Source: Larix kaempferi (taxonomy: Eukaryota > Streptophyta > Pinopsida > Pinales > Pinaceae). From it: a DNA stretch of 64,000 nucleotides. Position numbers and translations under genes: made by a program. Below the pieces are notes generated by a model, which saw only the letters and a list, made by a program, of their open reading frames with translations, searched no databases and had not been told where the DNA came from. Location: assembly GCA_027924585.1 (NCBI GenBank), contig BSBM01000826.1:15950001-16014000 (forward strand), given 5' to 3'. Positions 21,591-33,434 of this stretch are shown one piece after another (position 1 is the stretch's first letter; each line of letters begins with the position of its first letter).

Positions 21591-24190
21591 CCTACAAAGA
21601 AAGTTAAATTGCATGATTAGAAACATCTCATATTTTTTAGAACAAATTCTTACACATAAAGAAATATGTCATACAATCATGCAATTATCTTAGCCAATGC
21701 TTCAATACAACATTTATCCATATCCCGTAACTTTCTAGATGCCTTCCAATCTCTACCAGAACATTGTTAAGAGTGTGCACAACTCCCAACATGTCAGCAA
21801 AGAGGTTTCATTCTAGATAAGTAGCAATGGAATGTTGTACAGTGCCATATGCCACTCACCCATCACATGCATATTAGTAGTATATTGTTCATTAATGCAA
21901 TTATTCTAATATGCATAATACACACCCTAAGTCTAGGAACATCATTGAACAATATTATTTAAACAAACAAGTCTGCAAGAAATGACAATTTAAATACTTA
22001 TCTTTGTTTGGTTGTAGGGTGGACTCCCTCCCAATATTTTCTTCCTTGCAGGAACTACTGGAGTGTGCTCCCTTTTGATCTTTGCTTCCTGGATTACCTA
22101 TCTTTGAACTTATATCCATCCTCAATCTCTATGCATACTTACTAGTATCATCATTGTGTTATTCTCAAGGTCTCATACATACATTCATTAGTATAATCTT
22201 AATACTATCAAAAACATTATGATTCTAAGTAATATTAAACATGTATGGTCAAGATCATTTCATACACAGATAATAAACATTAGTATTCAAGGTTTCAGGG
22301 AATACTTCTTTTACTCATGCATATTCTTTATTTGACCAAAAGACTTTTCTGGTTAGTCATATCATCAATCAATGTAAGAGACATAATATGCATAAACCCT
22401 TGATTACTTACATTTCTAACTTCATGAATAAACATTATCAACCATTCAACAGTATAAGATCCTAACACAAGGTAGGATTCTAACTTGATATAGGAAAAAC
22501 ATACCTGGTTATCATGTTTTCTAGTTATGTCTAGCAATGTCTTCTTGTTCTCTTCAATGACTTGTGCTAGTAACCTACATATCTCATAGGTTAAACATTG
22601 TAAAGCCAAATTATACATACCTCGTAACTAGAGCTTCTATGTGATCCATGACAATGGATGAATCTTTGTCTTCATGTCACCATGGTCATATGTTCTTGAA
22701 CTAGAACATGATTCGTCTTTCTTGATGTACCTTTCATGTTAGCGGACAACATCAACCTCATACAACACTACAATGCATTAGTACAATCATAAGTGTCAAA
22801 ACCCTAATCAATGAATATCTGCATTCATAATTTTATTAAGGTGATACGACAAGTCTAAAGTTAATCAAGATTGTACTAACCTTAATGAAGACAAACATAC
22901 CATAAACTTAATCATGAACAGAACTCGAAACATACCTGGATAAGTCATACCTGTCAAGATTGCTGGTAATCTTCTTATGTAAGGCCTTAGCCTCATCTCC
23001 CTCTGAAACATGAACTTCTTCACTTAAGCAGGTGACCAATCCATTCTCTTCTAGGATTAACACAATCCACTTGATTTGCAGAAACTGGATCTCGAGCTGG
23101 ATTAGGGTTTGACAGGGAAACCCTAAAAATTCAAACTTTGAATTTCAAACTTATGAAAGGATAGAAAGATGCGCCTTGATGAGATGATCAACCTGGTATA
23201 CTCAGAATTTGAAAACTGCAAAGTTTCACTCCTCAAATTTGCTTTTCAATCTTCCAGATTCACTAGGGAGGACCCTGAATTAGGGTTTGAGTTTCTTGGA
23301 GCTTTACCCAACCAAATAGTTTGATCCAAATCTCTAAACTTTGATTTTTCCAAGGAGCTTCCAGCTATGGTAACAGATTTCAAAAATTCCCATTTTTGCA
23401 GATGCCCTAATTTTCCACTTTTTTTTATCAAAGTCCTGAACTAGGGTTTGATCAAGCTCGGCCTTCTGCCCAACCAAAAAAATCGATATTGGTCTCTAAA
23501 TTTCTATTTTGATGAGGAGCATTTAGTCGTGGTCTCCAATACAGAAATTCCAAGATTCTTCGAAACCCTAAATTCCCGGAGCCATGAATGAAGGTGCTCA
23601 AAATCCAATTCTGTTTTGATAGAAATATGCACCTGATTGTTTCTGGTGTAACTCTGAAACTTTAGATCTACAGGGTCTGAACATTCTTCCTCTAGTAGCC
23701 TGACCTATTATATTTCCAACCCTATAGGTCTGACCTCAAATGTATTCTCTGAGAGAGAGTTATGCCAAGTGTCACAACATGACCTGTTTATGGGATAAAA
23801 CCGGAGAGAACTTGTACAGAGTACCACGTGTCACTAGTTCAATTTAGGCCTCGAAAAATTTACCTATGAAGGTACAGTCTGTGCCCTACCTGTCACATTT
23901 TATGAAATTTCATTTGGATCTTCCTAGCCCAAGTTGTGACCAGTTTTCCTAGGTCACCTATTTATGACTGAGAACTGGAAGATGCAGAAACCCTAACTTG
24001 TATTGATCATAAATCACAAAGTACAACAAATTAGAGGTTGTCCTTTGGACACAAGTTACATGGGGATCTTATCTTTGACCTATAATATTTTCAGATCCTA
24101 AAACCTTGCCGAAATGTATTTATAGCGAAAGGGCTACGATGACTGGTTTTTGCTATATCAAGCCCTAGCTTCGCAAGTGCAACAAGTGTC
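21591..24190 (-). other. Exon-like leader block of B family (possible spliced gag or captured gene)
   Basis: This block lies between the PBS and RT. It has an internal TATAAATA (24117-24124) and several splice-like junctions on the minus strand that are conserved in D: donors CTTGACAG/GTATG at 22951|22950, ACGAG/GTATGT at 22621|22620 and CCAG/GTATGTTTTTCC at 22505|22504, and an acceptor TGTAG/GTTACTAG at 22575|22574. The exon ending at 22951 is open in both copies and reads QIKWIVLILEENGLVTCLSE, then EGDEAKALHKKITSNLD. This has the feel of a copia gag N-terminus, but I could not prove it. Other exon pieces include LLAQVIEENKKTLLDITRKH. No protease or integrase motif was found. Confidence 0.5.
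24117..24124 (-). promoter_or_regulatory. Internal TATA-like box in B leader
   Basis: Minus-strand GCTATAAATAC lies about 110 bp inside the element, downstream of the PBS. Element D has GCTATAAATCC at 41189-41195. It is a second TATA besides the LTR one. Function is inferred only. Confidence 0.35.
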
Positions 24191-24234
24191 ATAAATGCCA
24201 TACCATGCCTTCTTTCAGGCTAGCTCTGATACAA

Positions 24235-24484
24235 TGTTAGTTTTTCAGAATTTACTTCAATCTGATCTAGGATCTTAACTAAGAGAACAACATGTACAAC
24301 ATATCAAACATGGACATAATAATGCAAGCACACAAGAGACAATAGACACACAGAGTTTCATTGGGGAAAACCATAAAGGTGAAAAACCCCACAACTTCCT
24401 CAGAGATAGATAGAGCAATGATACAACCCAAGTATAAGAGATAATCCTCCTAGTAGCATCTTCTCCTCCTCCACAAGTGCGCCA
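24235..24484 (-). repeat. Element B 5' LTR, left piece
   Basis: It starts TGTTAGTTTTTCAG on the plus strand and aligns with 16461-16720. It is cut by copia C after GCGCCA and continues at 30549-30897. The intact site in the B 3' LTR at about 16709-16720 reads GTGCGCCACTCTCC, which proves the junction. Confidence 0.9.
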
Positions 24485-25199
24485 TGTAAAATTAGTCACA
24501 GCAGATCTAATGAGCAAGTAAATCAATCACAATAGATGAACATAGAAAATATGGTGTAAAACTGTGCAAAACATGCAGCAGTGCTCAATGTCCCAGCAAG
24601 GGTGAATGATTACAATACAATACAGTAAAAATGACTGAGCAATTCAAATTTCCTAAGGAGGTCATTCGAATCACTGAATGGAGTAGCTTGACTCCAACTA
24701 GGAGTCCTCATCATCAATCAGTGGTGGTCATCAATGCACAAGAACCAGTCATCCAGGTGTCAATTTGAGTCTAACTGAGTGTAACATGTGTAACTGAAGT
24801 GTGTAGCACTGATATAGGGAAGTGGGCTCAGTGGAGGGCGCATGGGAGGCTAACTGAAGTCAGAACAAGTCATCTAGTCAATCTGGAGGTCCAACGGAGT
24901 GAAACTGTCAGTCAGGAGTGAAACTAGCCTCAAATCAGGGAGAATTGGAGCTAACTGAGTGTAACTGAAGTGGAACTACAGTGATAGGTGAAGAAGTGCG
25001 CCCTTCTCTGGAAGTAGGTGAGAAGTGGGTTCCTTCATGACTAGGAGGGATAATGAACTCATGTAAGAAGCTCCCGGGTGCTAGAATAAGGTGGCTAAGG
25101 TGCTGGAGGCATCAACCTGGTGACTAGGATGCATGCAAAGTGCATGCAAACCCTAATTGCATGCAAGATCCTGAAAAAGATGATGTGGATATCCAAACA
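24485..25199 (-). repeat. Copia C 3' LTR
   Basis: 715 bp, minus sense TGTTTGGATATCC...TTTACA. The 5' partner starts TGTTCGGATATCC. Confidence 0.93.
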
Positions 25200-25206
25200 C
25201 CCCCCC
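25200..25206 (-). other. Copia C polypurine tract
   Basis: Minus-strand CTAGCTTGAGGGGGGG abuts the 3' LTR. A near-identical TTTAGCTTGAGGGGGGG sits about 150 bp upstream (25349-25365), giving a duplicated PPT-like site. Confidence 0.8.
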
Positions 25207-25378
25207 TCAAGCTAGACTATGATGTGCAAAAAAATAAAATAATGTGGGGCCCTGGTAACTAAGGCCAGAGGTCACCCCAATACAATAATCCAAAAAATGC
25301 TGAAAATAAACTAAGTGAGGAAAGAGGGAAAACCCAGTGGGAAGAAAGCCCCCCCTCAAGCTAAAGCATAATAATGGA

Positions 25379-28300
25379 TCAATCTGTCTCCACCATGATG
25401 GAACTCACCCCCAACAGTGAACGGAGGTAAGAGAACTTCTTCTCAGTGAAGCTCTTGGTGAAGATGTCTGCAATTTGCTCATCAGTAGGGCAATATTGCA
25501 AAATGATGGTGCGATCATGCACCAACTATCGAATGTAATGCATATGAATCTCAATGTGTTTGGTCCTCTACCACTGAACTAGATCTGTGGAGATCTTGAT
25601 AGCACTTTGATTGTCACAAAATAGGACATTCGAAGTAGTGCCACCAAAACCAAACTCGGAAAGAATACCCTGCAACCAAACTTCCTGAATGCAGGCATTG
25701 ATTGTCCCTCGATACTCTGCTTCTGTTGAAGAAAGTGCAATGGCTGCTTGATTTTTGTTGGACCAGCAAATAGAACCATGAACAATCATGAAAACATAAC
25801 TGGAAGTGGACTTCCGATCAATGCTATCACCTGCCCAATCTGAATCAGTAAAACCAATGAAATCAAGCTCAGAATTTGCAGCATAATGTATGCCAAAATG
25901 TTTCGTACCTTGCACATACTGCAAGATCCGCTTGGCTGCTCTCCAATGAAGCTCATGGGGCTGCTGCATATACCTTGACACGGCACTCATGGCATATGAA
26001 ATATCAAGCTTTGAGTGTGTCAAATAAAGTAGTGAACCAATCAACTGTCGATACATACTGCAATCTGCAAGCGGTGTAGAATCTCCCTCCTCAAGATTGA
26101 TTCCTGAGAGGAATGGGAATGGGGCTGCCTTACATTCAGCCATATTAAAATTCAATAATAGGTCGGAAGCATATTTTTTCAAATATATAGTGATACCATC
26201 AAAATTTTGAGCTATCTCAAAGCCCAAAAAGTGACTCAGCAAGCCCAAATCGCTCATGTCAAAAGCTAGATTTAAGGCAGTTTTTAGCTTGTTTATTGAA
26301 GTAAGAGTGCTACCAGTAATGAGAATATCATCAACATAAAGTACAATAACCAACAAATTACCTTTAACTCGTTGAAGATACACATTCGGATCAGATTTGC
26401 ATCTTTGGAAATTCTAAGAAAGAAGGAAGGAGTCCATCTTTGCGTACCAAGCTCTTGGGGCCTGTTTTAACCCATACAAAGATTTCTTCAATCTGCAAAC
26501 TAATGATGGATCTGATGTGTATCCCTCTAGCTGCTGCATATATACCTCTTCAGCAAGGTCTCCATGTAGAAATGCACTCTTCACATCCATGTGGTGCACT
26601 TCCCAGTGCTTGGATGCGGAAATAGCCAAAACAAGGCAGATGGAATCCATCTTTGCAACCGGTGCAAAGGTCTTAGTGTAGTCCACTCCTTGGACTTGGG
26701 AGAAACCTTTTTCCACCAACCTTGCTTCGTATTTTCTGATAGAGCCATCAGAAGCAACTTTCATGTGGTAGACCCATTTACAATTCACTAATTTTCTTCT
26801 AGGTGGAAGAGAAACTAGCTCCCATGTATTGCTCTTTTGAAGAGAACTGTACTCTTCATCCATGGCACTTTGCCATCTTGGATCTCGGTGGGAAGAATAG
26901 TATGATGTGGGATCTGAACTAGTCATCAAATAAAAAATATTAGGAAGTAATGGATCAGAAATAGAAAGAGCCATACCTACTCTTTGAAAGTCTGCTCTTG
27001 TTCATCTCGGATCAGCAGGATTTCCAAGGTTCGAACCAACAGATTGAAGAGTGTTTTGGGCCCACTTTGGTAACCGAGGAGGATCATCATGGTCGGATTC
27101 CAAACCTGATATGTCATGATCATCATGTGCTTCTAAAATATCAGAAATATTAGAACTCATACCTTCATTATCGTTGCACGGATCTTCTTCTGGTGAAGGA
27201 AGTGAAATGACAGTTTCTTCCTCGACTAGTTGCAATTCTTGAAGCGGTTCTTCGAATTGCACACTGCGCTCTATGAATATATTTTTAGATCTGATATCCA
27301 TGAGTTTATATGCTTTTGATTCTTCCCCATATCCTATCAGTATGCACTCAATACTTTGTGGATCCAAGGCTCGTCTCTTCTTGGAAGGAATTCTAACCCA
27401 TGCAGTAGAGCCAAAAACTCTCAAATTTGACACATCCGGTTTGTGACCAAAGAATGCTTTGAAAGGAGTCATACCTTTCATGGATGAATGTGGAACACAG
27501 TTTTGTATGTATGCAGCAACATTGATTGCTTCAGCCCAAATATTTGCAGCCAAACCTTTTGATTCAATCATGCATGTAGCCATCTCTTTCAGTGACCGAT
27601 TTTTCCTTTCCGCTACACCGTTCTGCTGGGGTGTGTAGGGAACTGTATGTTGGATCTGAATTCCTCTTTGGGAACAAAGTTGCAGCAACTCAGCCTTGAT
27701 ATATTCTCCACCATTATCATATCTAAGAGCTTTGATCTTTCTCTTAGTGGCGATCTCAACAGAAGCCTTAAAATCCTTGAATTTTCCAAGCACTTGTAAC
27801 TTGTTTTTGAGAAAGAATACCCATGTAAAGCGGGAAAAATCATCAATAAATGTCAAAACATACCTTGAACCATTTAATGACGTACGGGGCAGTGGACCAC
27901 TGATATCAGAATGTATCAGCCCCAAAACTATAGAAGCTCTGCTAGCTTTTCCGCGGTCGAATCTGTGCTCGGGGTGCTTCCTAATAATGCAACCAGTGCA
28001 TATTCCCTTTGAGGAACGGAGTTGTGGAAGACCATCTACCATGGAATTGTTTGATAACAGCAGCAAATACTTATAATTAAGATGTCCAAATATTTCATGC
28101 CAAATCCTACTAACCTCATTACCATGTGTGCAAAGAGCAGTGGGATTTGCAAGCGGAATAAAGTGTGAAAACTCATAGCATTTTGCAGTGTGGTTCGCCT
28201 TTCCGACTGCAACAAGTCTTCCACTTTTTATATCAGAAATTTCAATTGTATTAGGGCTGAATGTAACTTGCTTCGGTTCACCAGTGTGTGTCATTTGATA

Positions 28301-29434
28301 CACAGAAAGAATATTTGAAGCTAAGGAAAGCACATAGAGAACATTCTGAAAGCTTCCATGATCTACATGAATCGTACCTTTTCCCTTTGAAGAAATTTTT
28401 GAGTCATCTCCCAAATGGATGGGGATGGAACTGTTTGGATCAAATGAATAAAAAGAATCAATATTTGCAGCCATATGATTCGATGCACCCGAATCTATCA
28501 AGAGAGTGAGTGCTTGTCCTCTTTCATGATCATCATTCCTATCCTTCTTCCTTGCACCGTCAAGAAGAGTTATGTTGTTCTTTTCCAAAAGGAGGGACAT
28601 TTGATCTATAGTCTTCTTCATATATGAACTTTCAGGATGAAAGCCATGGTTGCAATAAGTACATTTAGATTTTTGGTTACCTTCTTTTCCCTTTTGCTTG
28701 AACTTCGAACTGGATGGTGCATCCGTTTGTTTGCCTTTCTCTCTTTGCTTGTGAGGTTCGAATTTGGGCTTCTCCTTCTTTTGCTTTCCTTTACCATTCA
28801 AGATCTTGGTTCCTTGAACATATAGGGATGAATCTTTGGAGCTTATGGACCCCATTTGAATAAACTTATCATGCTCTTTTCTGACGGACTCAATGAAGGC
28901 ATTCAAGGTAGGCATCTTCCAATTCGGGGTAGTTAGCCGACCGGAATTGAAAGTAGAGACAAATACCGAATAATATTTACCAAGCTTGCTGAGAATGGAG
29001 AGGATCAATTGCTTATCCTCTTTGATAACTCCACTGTTCTTCAACTGCATGTTCAAGTTCTTGAATTTTGTGAAGAATTCATTAATGGTCTCGAAATTCT
29101 CAGGACTAAGGGAAATCAATTCATTCTCTAATTGAAAAGCCCTAAGCTCATCCTGCTTGCCAAATAGTGTTTCAAGTTGCTCCCATATAGCTTTTGGAGT
29201 CTTCAATCTGCTGAGATGGAAGTGAAGATCTTTGGAGATGGAGAGACAAAGAAGACCATAAGCTTCATCAAGCTTGTTGTAGTGTTTGGTTCTATCTGAC
29301 AAGGTGTTTGGCTCCAATTCAAGACCAAGAGTGACTCGGTAGTAACCTTTTGAACGTAATATGATCTCCATATCATATTTTCAATCAAAATAATTGAATG
29401 GGGTGAGGATAGGCTTTGAAGAAGAGTATTCCAT
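25379..29434 (-). pseudogene. Copia C gag-pol polyprotein, broken by stops
   Basis: About 1,350 codons run in one frame. The start is at 29434 (MEYSSSKPILTPFNYFD), with a stop at the expected Trp (29381-29383). Gag then has a knuckle CTYCNHGFHPESSY in which the fourth ligand Cys is Tyr. Protease is LLIDSGASNHMAA. Integrase shows LNYKYLLLLS, CTGCIIRKHP, HSDISGPLP, RYDNGGEY and GVAERKNR. RT has HHMDVKSAFLHGDL, LYGLKQAPRAWY and intact LYVDDILITG. RNase H has FTDSDWAGD and CDNQSAIKIS. Further stops: TGA at 27002-27004, TAG at 26414-26416, TAG at 25568-25570 and another TAG about 16 codons on. Most look like C to T changes. The natural end is TGA at 25379-25381. Confidence 0.92.
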
Positions 29435-29806
29435 TGCTAGGAGCGAGTGCACACTGATGTAGAAAGGCTTGCAAGGGAAAGGTAGCGAATGCAATTGATG
29501 GAGACAATAACTTGCAAATCACAATAAAACCAAGAACAATGAGGTCGAACAATCCACCCTTTTAGAGTTGCATCACACCTGGGATTGGAGATCAAGAAAT
29601 GTTGAATGGGTCCAATATATCAGATCCAGGATTTATGTGGAAACTCAAGATTCTGGAGTGGTATTGGAAGTATTTTCAAGCTTTGCATGCACAGGAGCGA
29701 ATGCCCTTGAGATCTTTGATGCCAAAACTTTTTGTAATTTTTGAGCAAAATTCATTCAAATCCTCTTGTAGAAACACCTGTAGAAAAGAGATCTTGTCCC
29801 TATAAT

Positions 29807-29819
29807 GGCTCTGATACCA
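29807..29819 (-). other. Copia C primer-binding site
   Basis: Minus-strand TGGTATCAGAGCC directly follows the 5' LTR end TTTACA. Confidence 0.88.
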
Positions 29820-30543
29820 TGTAAAGTTAGTCACAGCAGATCTAATGAGCAAGTAAATCAATCACAACAGATGAACATAGAAAATATGGTGTAAAACTGT
29901 GCAAAACATGCAGCAATGCTCAATATCCCAGTAAGGGTGAATGGTTACAATACAATACAGTAACATTGACTGAGCAATTTGAATTTCCTAAGGAGGTCAT
30001 TCGAATCACTGAATGGAGTAGCTTGAATCCAACTAGGAGTCCTCATCATCAATCAGTGGTGGTCATCAATGCACAAGAACCAGTCATCCAGGTGTCAATC
30101 TGAGTCTAACGGAGTGTAACATGTGTAACTGAAGTGTGTAGCACTGATATAGGGAAGTAGGCTCAGTGGAGGGCGCATGGGAGGCTAACTGAAGTCAGAA
30201 CAAGTCATCTAGTCAATCTGGAGGTCCAACGGAGTGAAACAATCAGTCAGGAGTGAAACTAGCCTCAAATCAGGGAGAATTGGAGCTAACTGAGTGTAAC
30301 TGAAGTGGTAGGTGAATAAGTGCTCCCTTCTCTGGCAGTAGGTGAGCAGTGGGTGCCTTCCTAACTAGAAGGGATAATGAACTCATGTAAGAAGCTCCCA
30401 GGTGCTAGAATAAGGTGGCTAAGGTGCTAGAGGCATCAACCTGGTGACTGGGATGCATGCAAAGTGCATGCAAACCCTAGAATTTGCATGCAAACCCTAA
30501 TTGCATGCAAGATCCCGAAAAAGATGATGTGGATATCCGAACA
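29820..30543 (-). repeat. Copia C 5' LTR
   Basis: 724 bp. It aligns with 24485-25199, with scattered substitutions and small indels. Confidence 0.93.
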
Positions 30544-30548
30544 TGCCA

Positions 30549-30897
30549 CTCTCCAATGAGAGTATGAGTGAGAAAGTGAATGATCAAATAGAGTGCCTCC
30601 CACACTCTATTTATACTTGACTTGACTTGCCTAATAATCTTTACTAGGTCGGCCTTAACTTAATCACATAACATAATGCTGATAGGGCCGACCCCCAATA
30701 GGGTGGTCTAATAACCCTTTGACCCAGATGACATATACAGGCCCGACCCCATCAAGGTGGTCTAATAACCCATCAAGTATAAGTTACGACACTTAAAATA
30801 TAAATGAAGACACTTCCATATAGAGGAATAACACCATCTATATAGGAGTACAATATACATATGTGAAATACATTCCGAAGTTACAAATACATCAACA
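30549..30897 (-). repeat. Element B 5' LTR, right piece
   Basis: It continues CTCTCCAATGAGAGTATGAG as in 16716 onward, includes TATAAATA and the GGTGGTCTAATAACCC repeats, and ends CATCAACA before TSD GAAAT. Confidence 0.92.
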
Positions 30898-30902
30898 GAA
30901 AT

Positions 30903-31816
30903 GACCTACAATAAACTAGATTATAATGGTTGAAATCCATTCTCCTCAAATTCTAGTTGATCTCTCAACTAGCTGGTGACAGTAGGGGCACATATCCCAT
31001 GTCTAGAGAAGCTTCAAGATCTCGAAATTGAATGCTCAAACTGAAAAAAGATGTGAAATGGAGTGCTCATGCTTCAAACATCAGGTAGCTTTGGCCTCCT
31101 TCTAGGATTTTCTCCAAAAATAATAATAAAATTTGAATAATATGAGATAATAATCACCCATGACACATTAGAATCCTTTCTAATTTTATTTTACCAAGTG
31201 AAACATTTATCATCCTTGAAATTCGAATTAGACGTGCTTAGCTTGATTTTTGGCTGATTTACACCATCATGTGGACTCACTTTATCCTCAAATGCGCCCT
31301 CACTGGATAAATTTGGACCCTGTAGATTTTATGGATGTTGCTAATCCTTCTTGAGTTGCACAGATCATGAAACTTATTTCTTTTCTTCTTTTGAGTTGCT
31401 TTCCTACTTTTGGAAACTTTCCTACTTTTCTGCCTCATTCCTACCTTTATTACTACTTTCCATATTTTCTGCTTTACTACTGCTTTCTTGCTTTATGCTC
31501 TAGTTTCCTAATTGGATGACAAGTCATAGATCCATCCTTATCTCCTTATGTTCCCTCATGGGCCCTCTTGGAAGTTTTCCAACTCATATCATAATTAAAA
31601 ATAATTAAATATTCAAATACATAAACTTCATCACTTGTAATTTAATTTATTCCAAAATAACTATAGCCAGAATTTATTCCCTAGCTAATTTATTTAATTC
31701 CCGAAAGTAACTTGGCCAAGGTTACTCCCTTATTAATTAATTTAATGATTTTCCACTAGAACCCATAGAGTTGGATGGGCTAGTGGTTACTCCATGGTGC
31801 TGACAAAATGGGGACA
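30903..31816 (-). repeat. G2 3' LTR, segment 3
   Basis: It continues the LTR that stopped at 16460 and aligns with 52474-52891 up to CCTCAAATG (31294). The remaining 522 bp have no partner because the other LTR is cut there. The minus-sense start is TGTCCCCATTTTGTC at 31816, directly after the PPT-like AGAGGGGAGGACTATCA. Confidence 0.82.
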
Positions 31817-32152
31817 TGATAGTCCTCCCCTCTGAAGATTGCTTGTCTTCAAGCAACAACAATCCAAGGTGATTCCGTACTTGTTCTTCTCCAATGTTGC
31901 CTCCTTATTGGACAATGCTCTCCATTGCACAAAATACACTTGGGTGACTCTTATTTTCAACCTTTTCTTCCTCGTGTGCATGTTCCACTGAGGTACAAGA
32001 ATCAAGTGTCCATTATCTAATGGAGGAAGCTTCCTTAATGTTGCCACTTGATGCACAACTATTGACATAAGATAGAGTGCATGAAATACATGGTATGCCT
32101 TGCTTCCTCTTGGAAGTTTGAACACACAAGAAACCTTTTCCATACTCCTCAT
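31787..32152 (-). pseudogene. G2 integrase C-terminus with chromodomain-like tail
   Basis: The ORF has 121 codons. It reads GKV-type text typical of the gypsy integrase C-terminus (KVSCVFKLPRGSKAYHVFHA, LYLM), then RTKRLRNR-like text (HTRKKRLKIRVTQVYFVQW) and a WE-like position replaced (NKEATLEKN). This is the arrangement of chromovirus integrases, whose chromodomain is thought to guide insertion into heterochromatin. The aromatic cage is incomplete. It ends at the PPT and 3' LTR start, its natural place. No catalytic core precedes it: the upstream sequence (32161-33434) is different, so most of pol is deleted. Confidence 0.75.
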
Positions 32153-32160
32153 GATTTTGC

Positions 32161-33434
32161 ATGGACATTACGACATTAGATCCCATTTTGCAGCCCCATT
32201 TCCTTTCAAGGAAAGTTGCTTGTATGGATGAAACTTTGAATGTTCCAATTCAACTACCAAGAAGCTTTGCTCTGTCTTTCCTTTGTCTTCACACACTTGT
32301 AGCTGATTTTGCACCTTCTGTAAATTGCCTTGGAATGTCTTCAAGATGCCATGCTTTGCTTGGTCCCAAGCCTTCTCTTATTGTGCATTGCCTTCTCCAT
32401 AAATCTGATTTATATGGATAGGAGTTACATACCAATACCAATCTTGGAATGGAGATACTCCAATGAATGTGTGAAGCCTGTAGTGTTGTGGCTGAATTTT
32501 TACAACTCCACTTGGCTCCTTGTACTTGGCCAATCAAGAGTGGCCCTAATATCTTGTTTAAGCTCTTCCTTCATTCGAAATTGAAGATTGTCTAGGTGGA
32601 GTTCAACCTTAGGTAAGTTGGCCAAGCAATTGTTCCAATTAGAATCACATGGATCTTTGTGAATCCAAATTCAAGAAACTCCTTCAAAGTCCCTTCACCT
32701 TTGAATCTTTTCATATGCTTGTATGTGTGGGTGAAATTTTGTTGATCCTTTACTCCCTTTTCAAGGAAGTTCTCAACTAGGAGTGAATCATGAGCAACCC
32801 CCATAAAATCCTCCATAAAAACAGATTTTGGCTCCCTATAGATGCCTTCATCCATTATGTCAAACTGTTCTTCTTGAAACCAACCATTTAGCAGCTCATA
32901 TGCAAATTTTCTTTTGGGATACTCTTATACTAAATGACTTTCCCAATCAAATAAATCTTCCCTTGAAGAAATAAGAACATCTACTACTACATTCTTGCAT
33001 TCATGATAATAATTATAAAATTCAAATTCACTTACTAATCTTGGTTTCCAATAATTAAGCTCCTTTGGTGTCATGAAATGCATCCAACTATTGTGATATT
33101 CAACCTTGACCACACATTCACTCCATAATGAGTATTGTCTAGACGTAGAAATTTCATGCATGATGGTGATGATGGCTATGTCATTGATGGTATGATGTGT
33201 TCCATGTAGATGCAAGCTTCTACTTTTGAAAGCAATGGGATGCTTGGAAGATAAGATCTTGTTGGGTGGTGCACCCATCTTCGACTTGACCTTTTGATTC
33301 ACTCCTTTATCAGGTGGTCTACCTGGTGGATGGTATTCAAGAACCTTCTCATGATTTTGTAGTGGATTTTCACTTTCTTCAAGATGATGTGAGAAGTCCA
33401 TACTTATTATTTGAGTGGTATTGGGACTTTTAGC
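32161..33434 (-). pseudogene. G2 internal debris, unrecognised gag/leader-like ORFs
   Basis: Minus-strand ORFs at 32592-32855 (87 codons) and 32925-33518 (the part right of 33434 lies in element D) read like fragments of one protein, for example NSWMHFMTPKELNYWKPRLV and EFEFYNYYHECKNVVVDVLI. I do not recognise the family. The charged, Lys/Glu-rich text and its place between the integrase end and the leader suggest a retroelement gag-like or additional ORF. Element D begins after TTAGC at 33430-33434. Confidence 0.4.

Larger units (their letters stand above)
24485..30543 (-). mobile_element. Copia retrotransposon C, full length
   Basis: The element is 6,059 bp, inserted in the 5' LTR of element B. 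The TSD is CGCCA/TGCCA (24480-24484 and 30544-30548, one mismatch). The LTRs are 24485-25199 (715 bp) and 29820-30543 (724 bp), with clearly more differences than copia A, so C is older. The PBS is TGGTATCAGAGCC (29807-29819, minus) and the PPT is the G-run at 25200-25206. The polyprotein region 29434 down to 25379 is collinear with copia A but has several in-frame stops. Confidence 0.95.
16461..30897 (-). mobile_element. Copia-like element B with nested insertions
   Basis: TSD GAAAT lies at 16456-16460 and 30898-30902. The 3' LTR is 16461-17070. The 5' LTR is 24235-24484 plus 30549-30897, split by copia C. The PBS is TTGTATCAGAGC just left of 24235. The PPT is AAGAGGGAG at 17071. The internal region, in minus order, has about 2.6 kb of exon-like blocks, a copia RT, RNase H, and a long minisatellite-rich 3' region. 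A solo LTR (19591-21004) splits the RT. No protease or integrase motif was found. Element D (33435-41985) has the same plan, so the layout belongs to the family and is not a one-off rearrangement. Confidence 0.93.
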
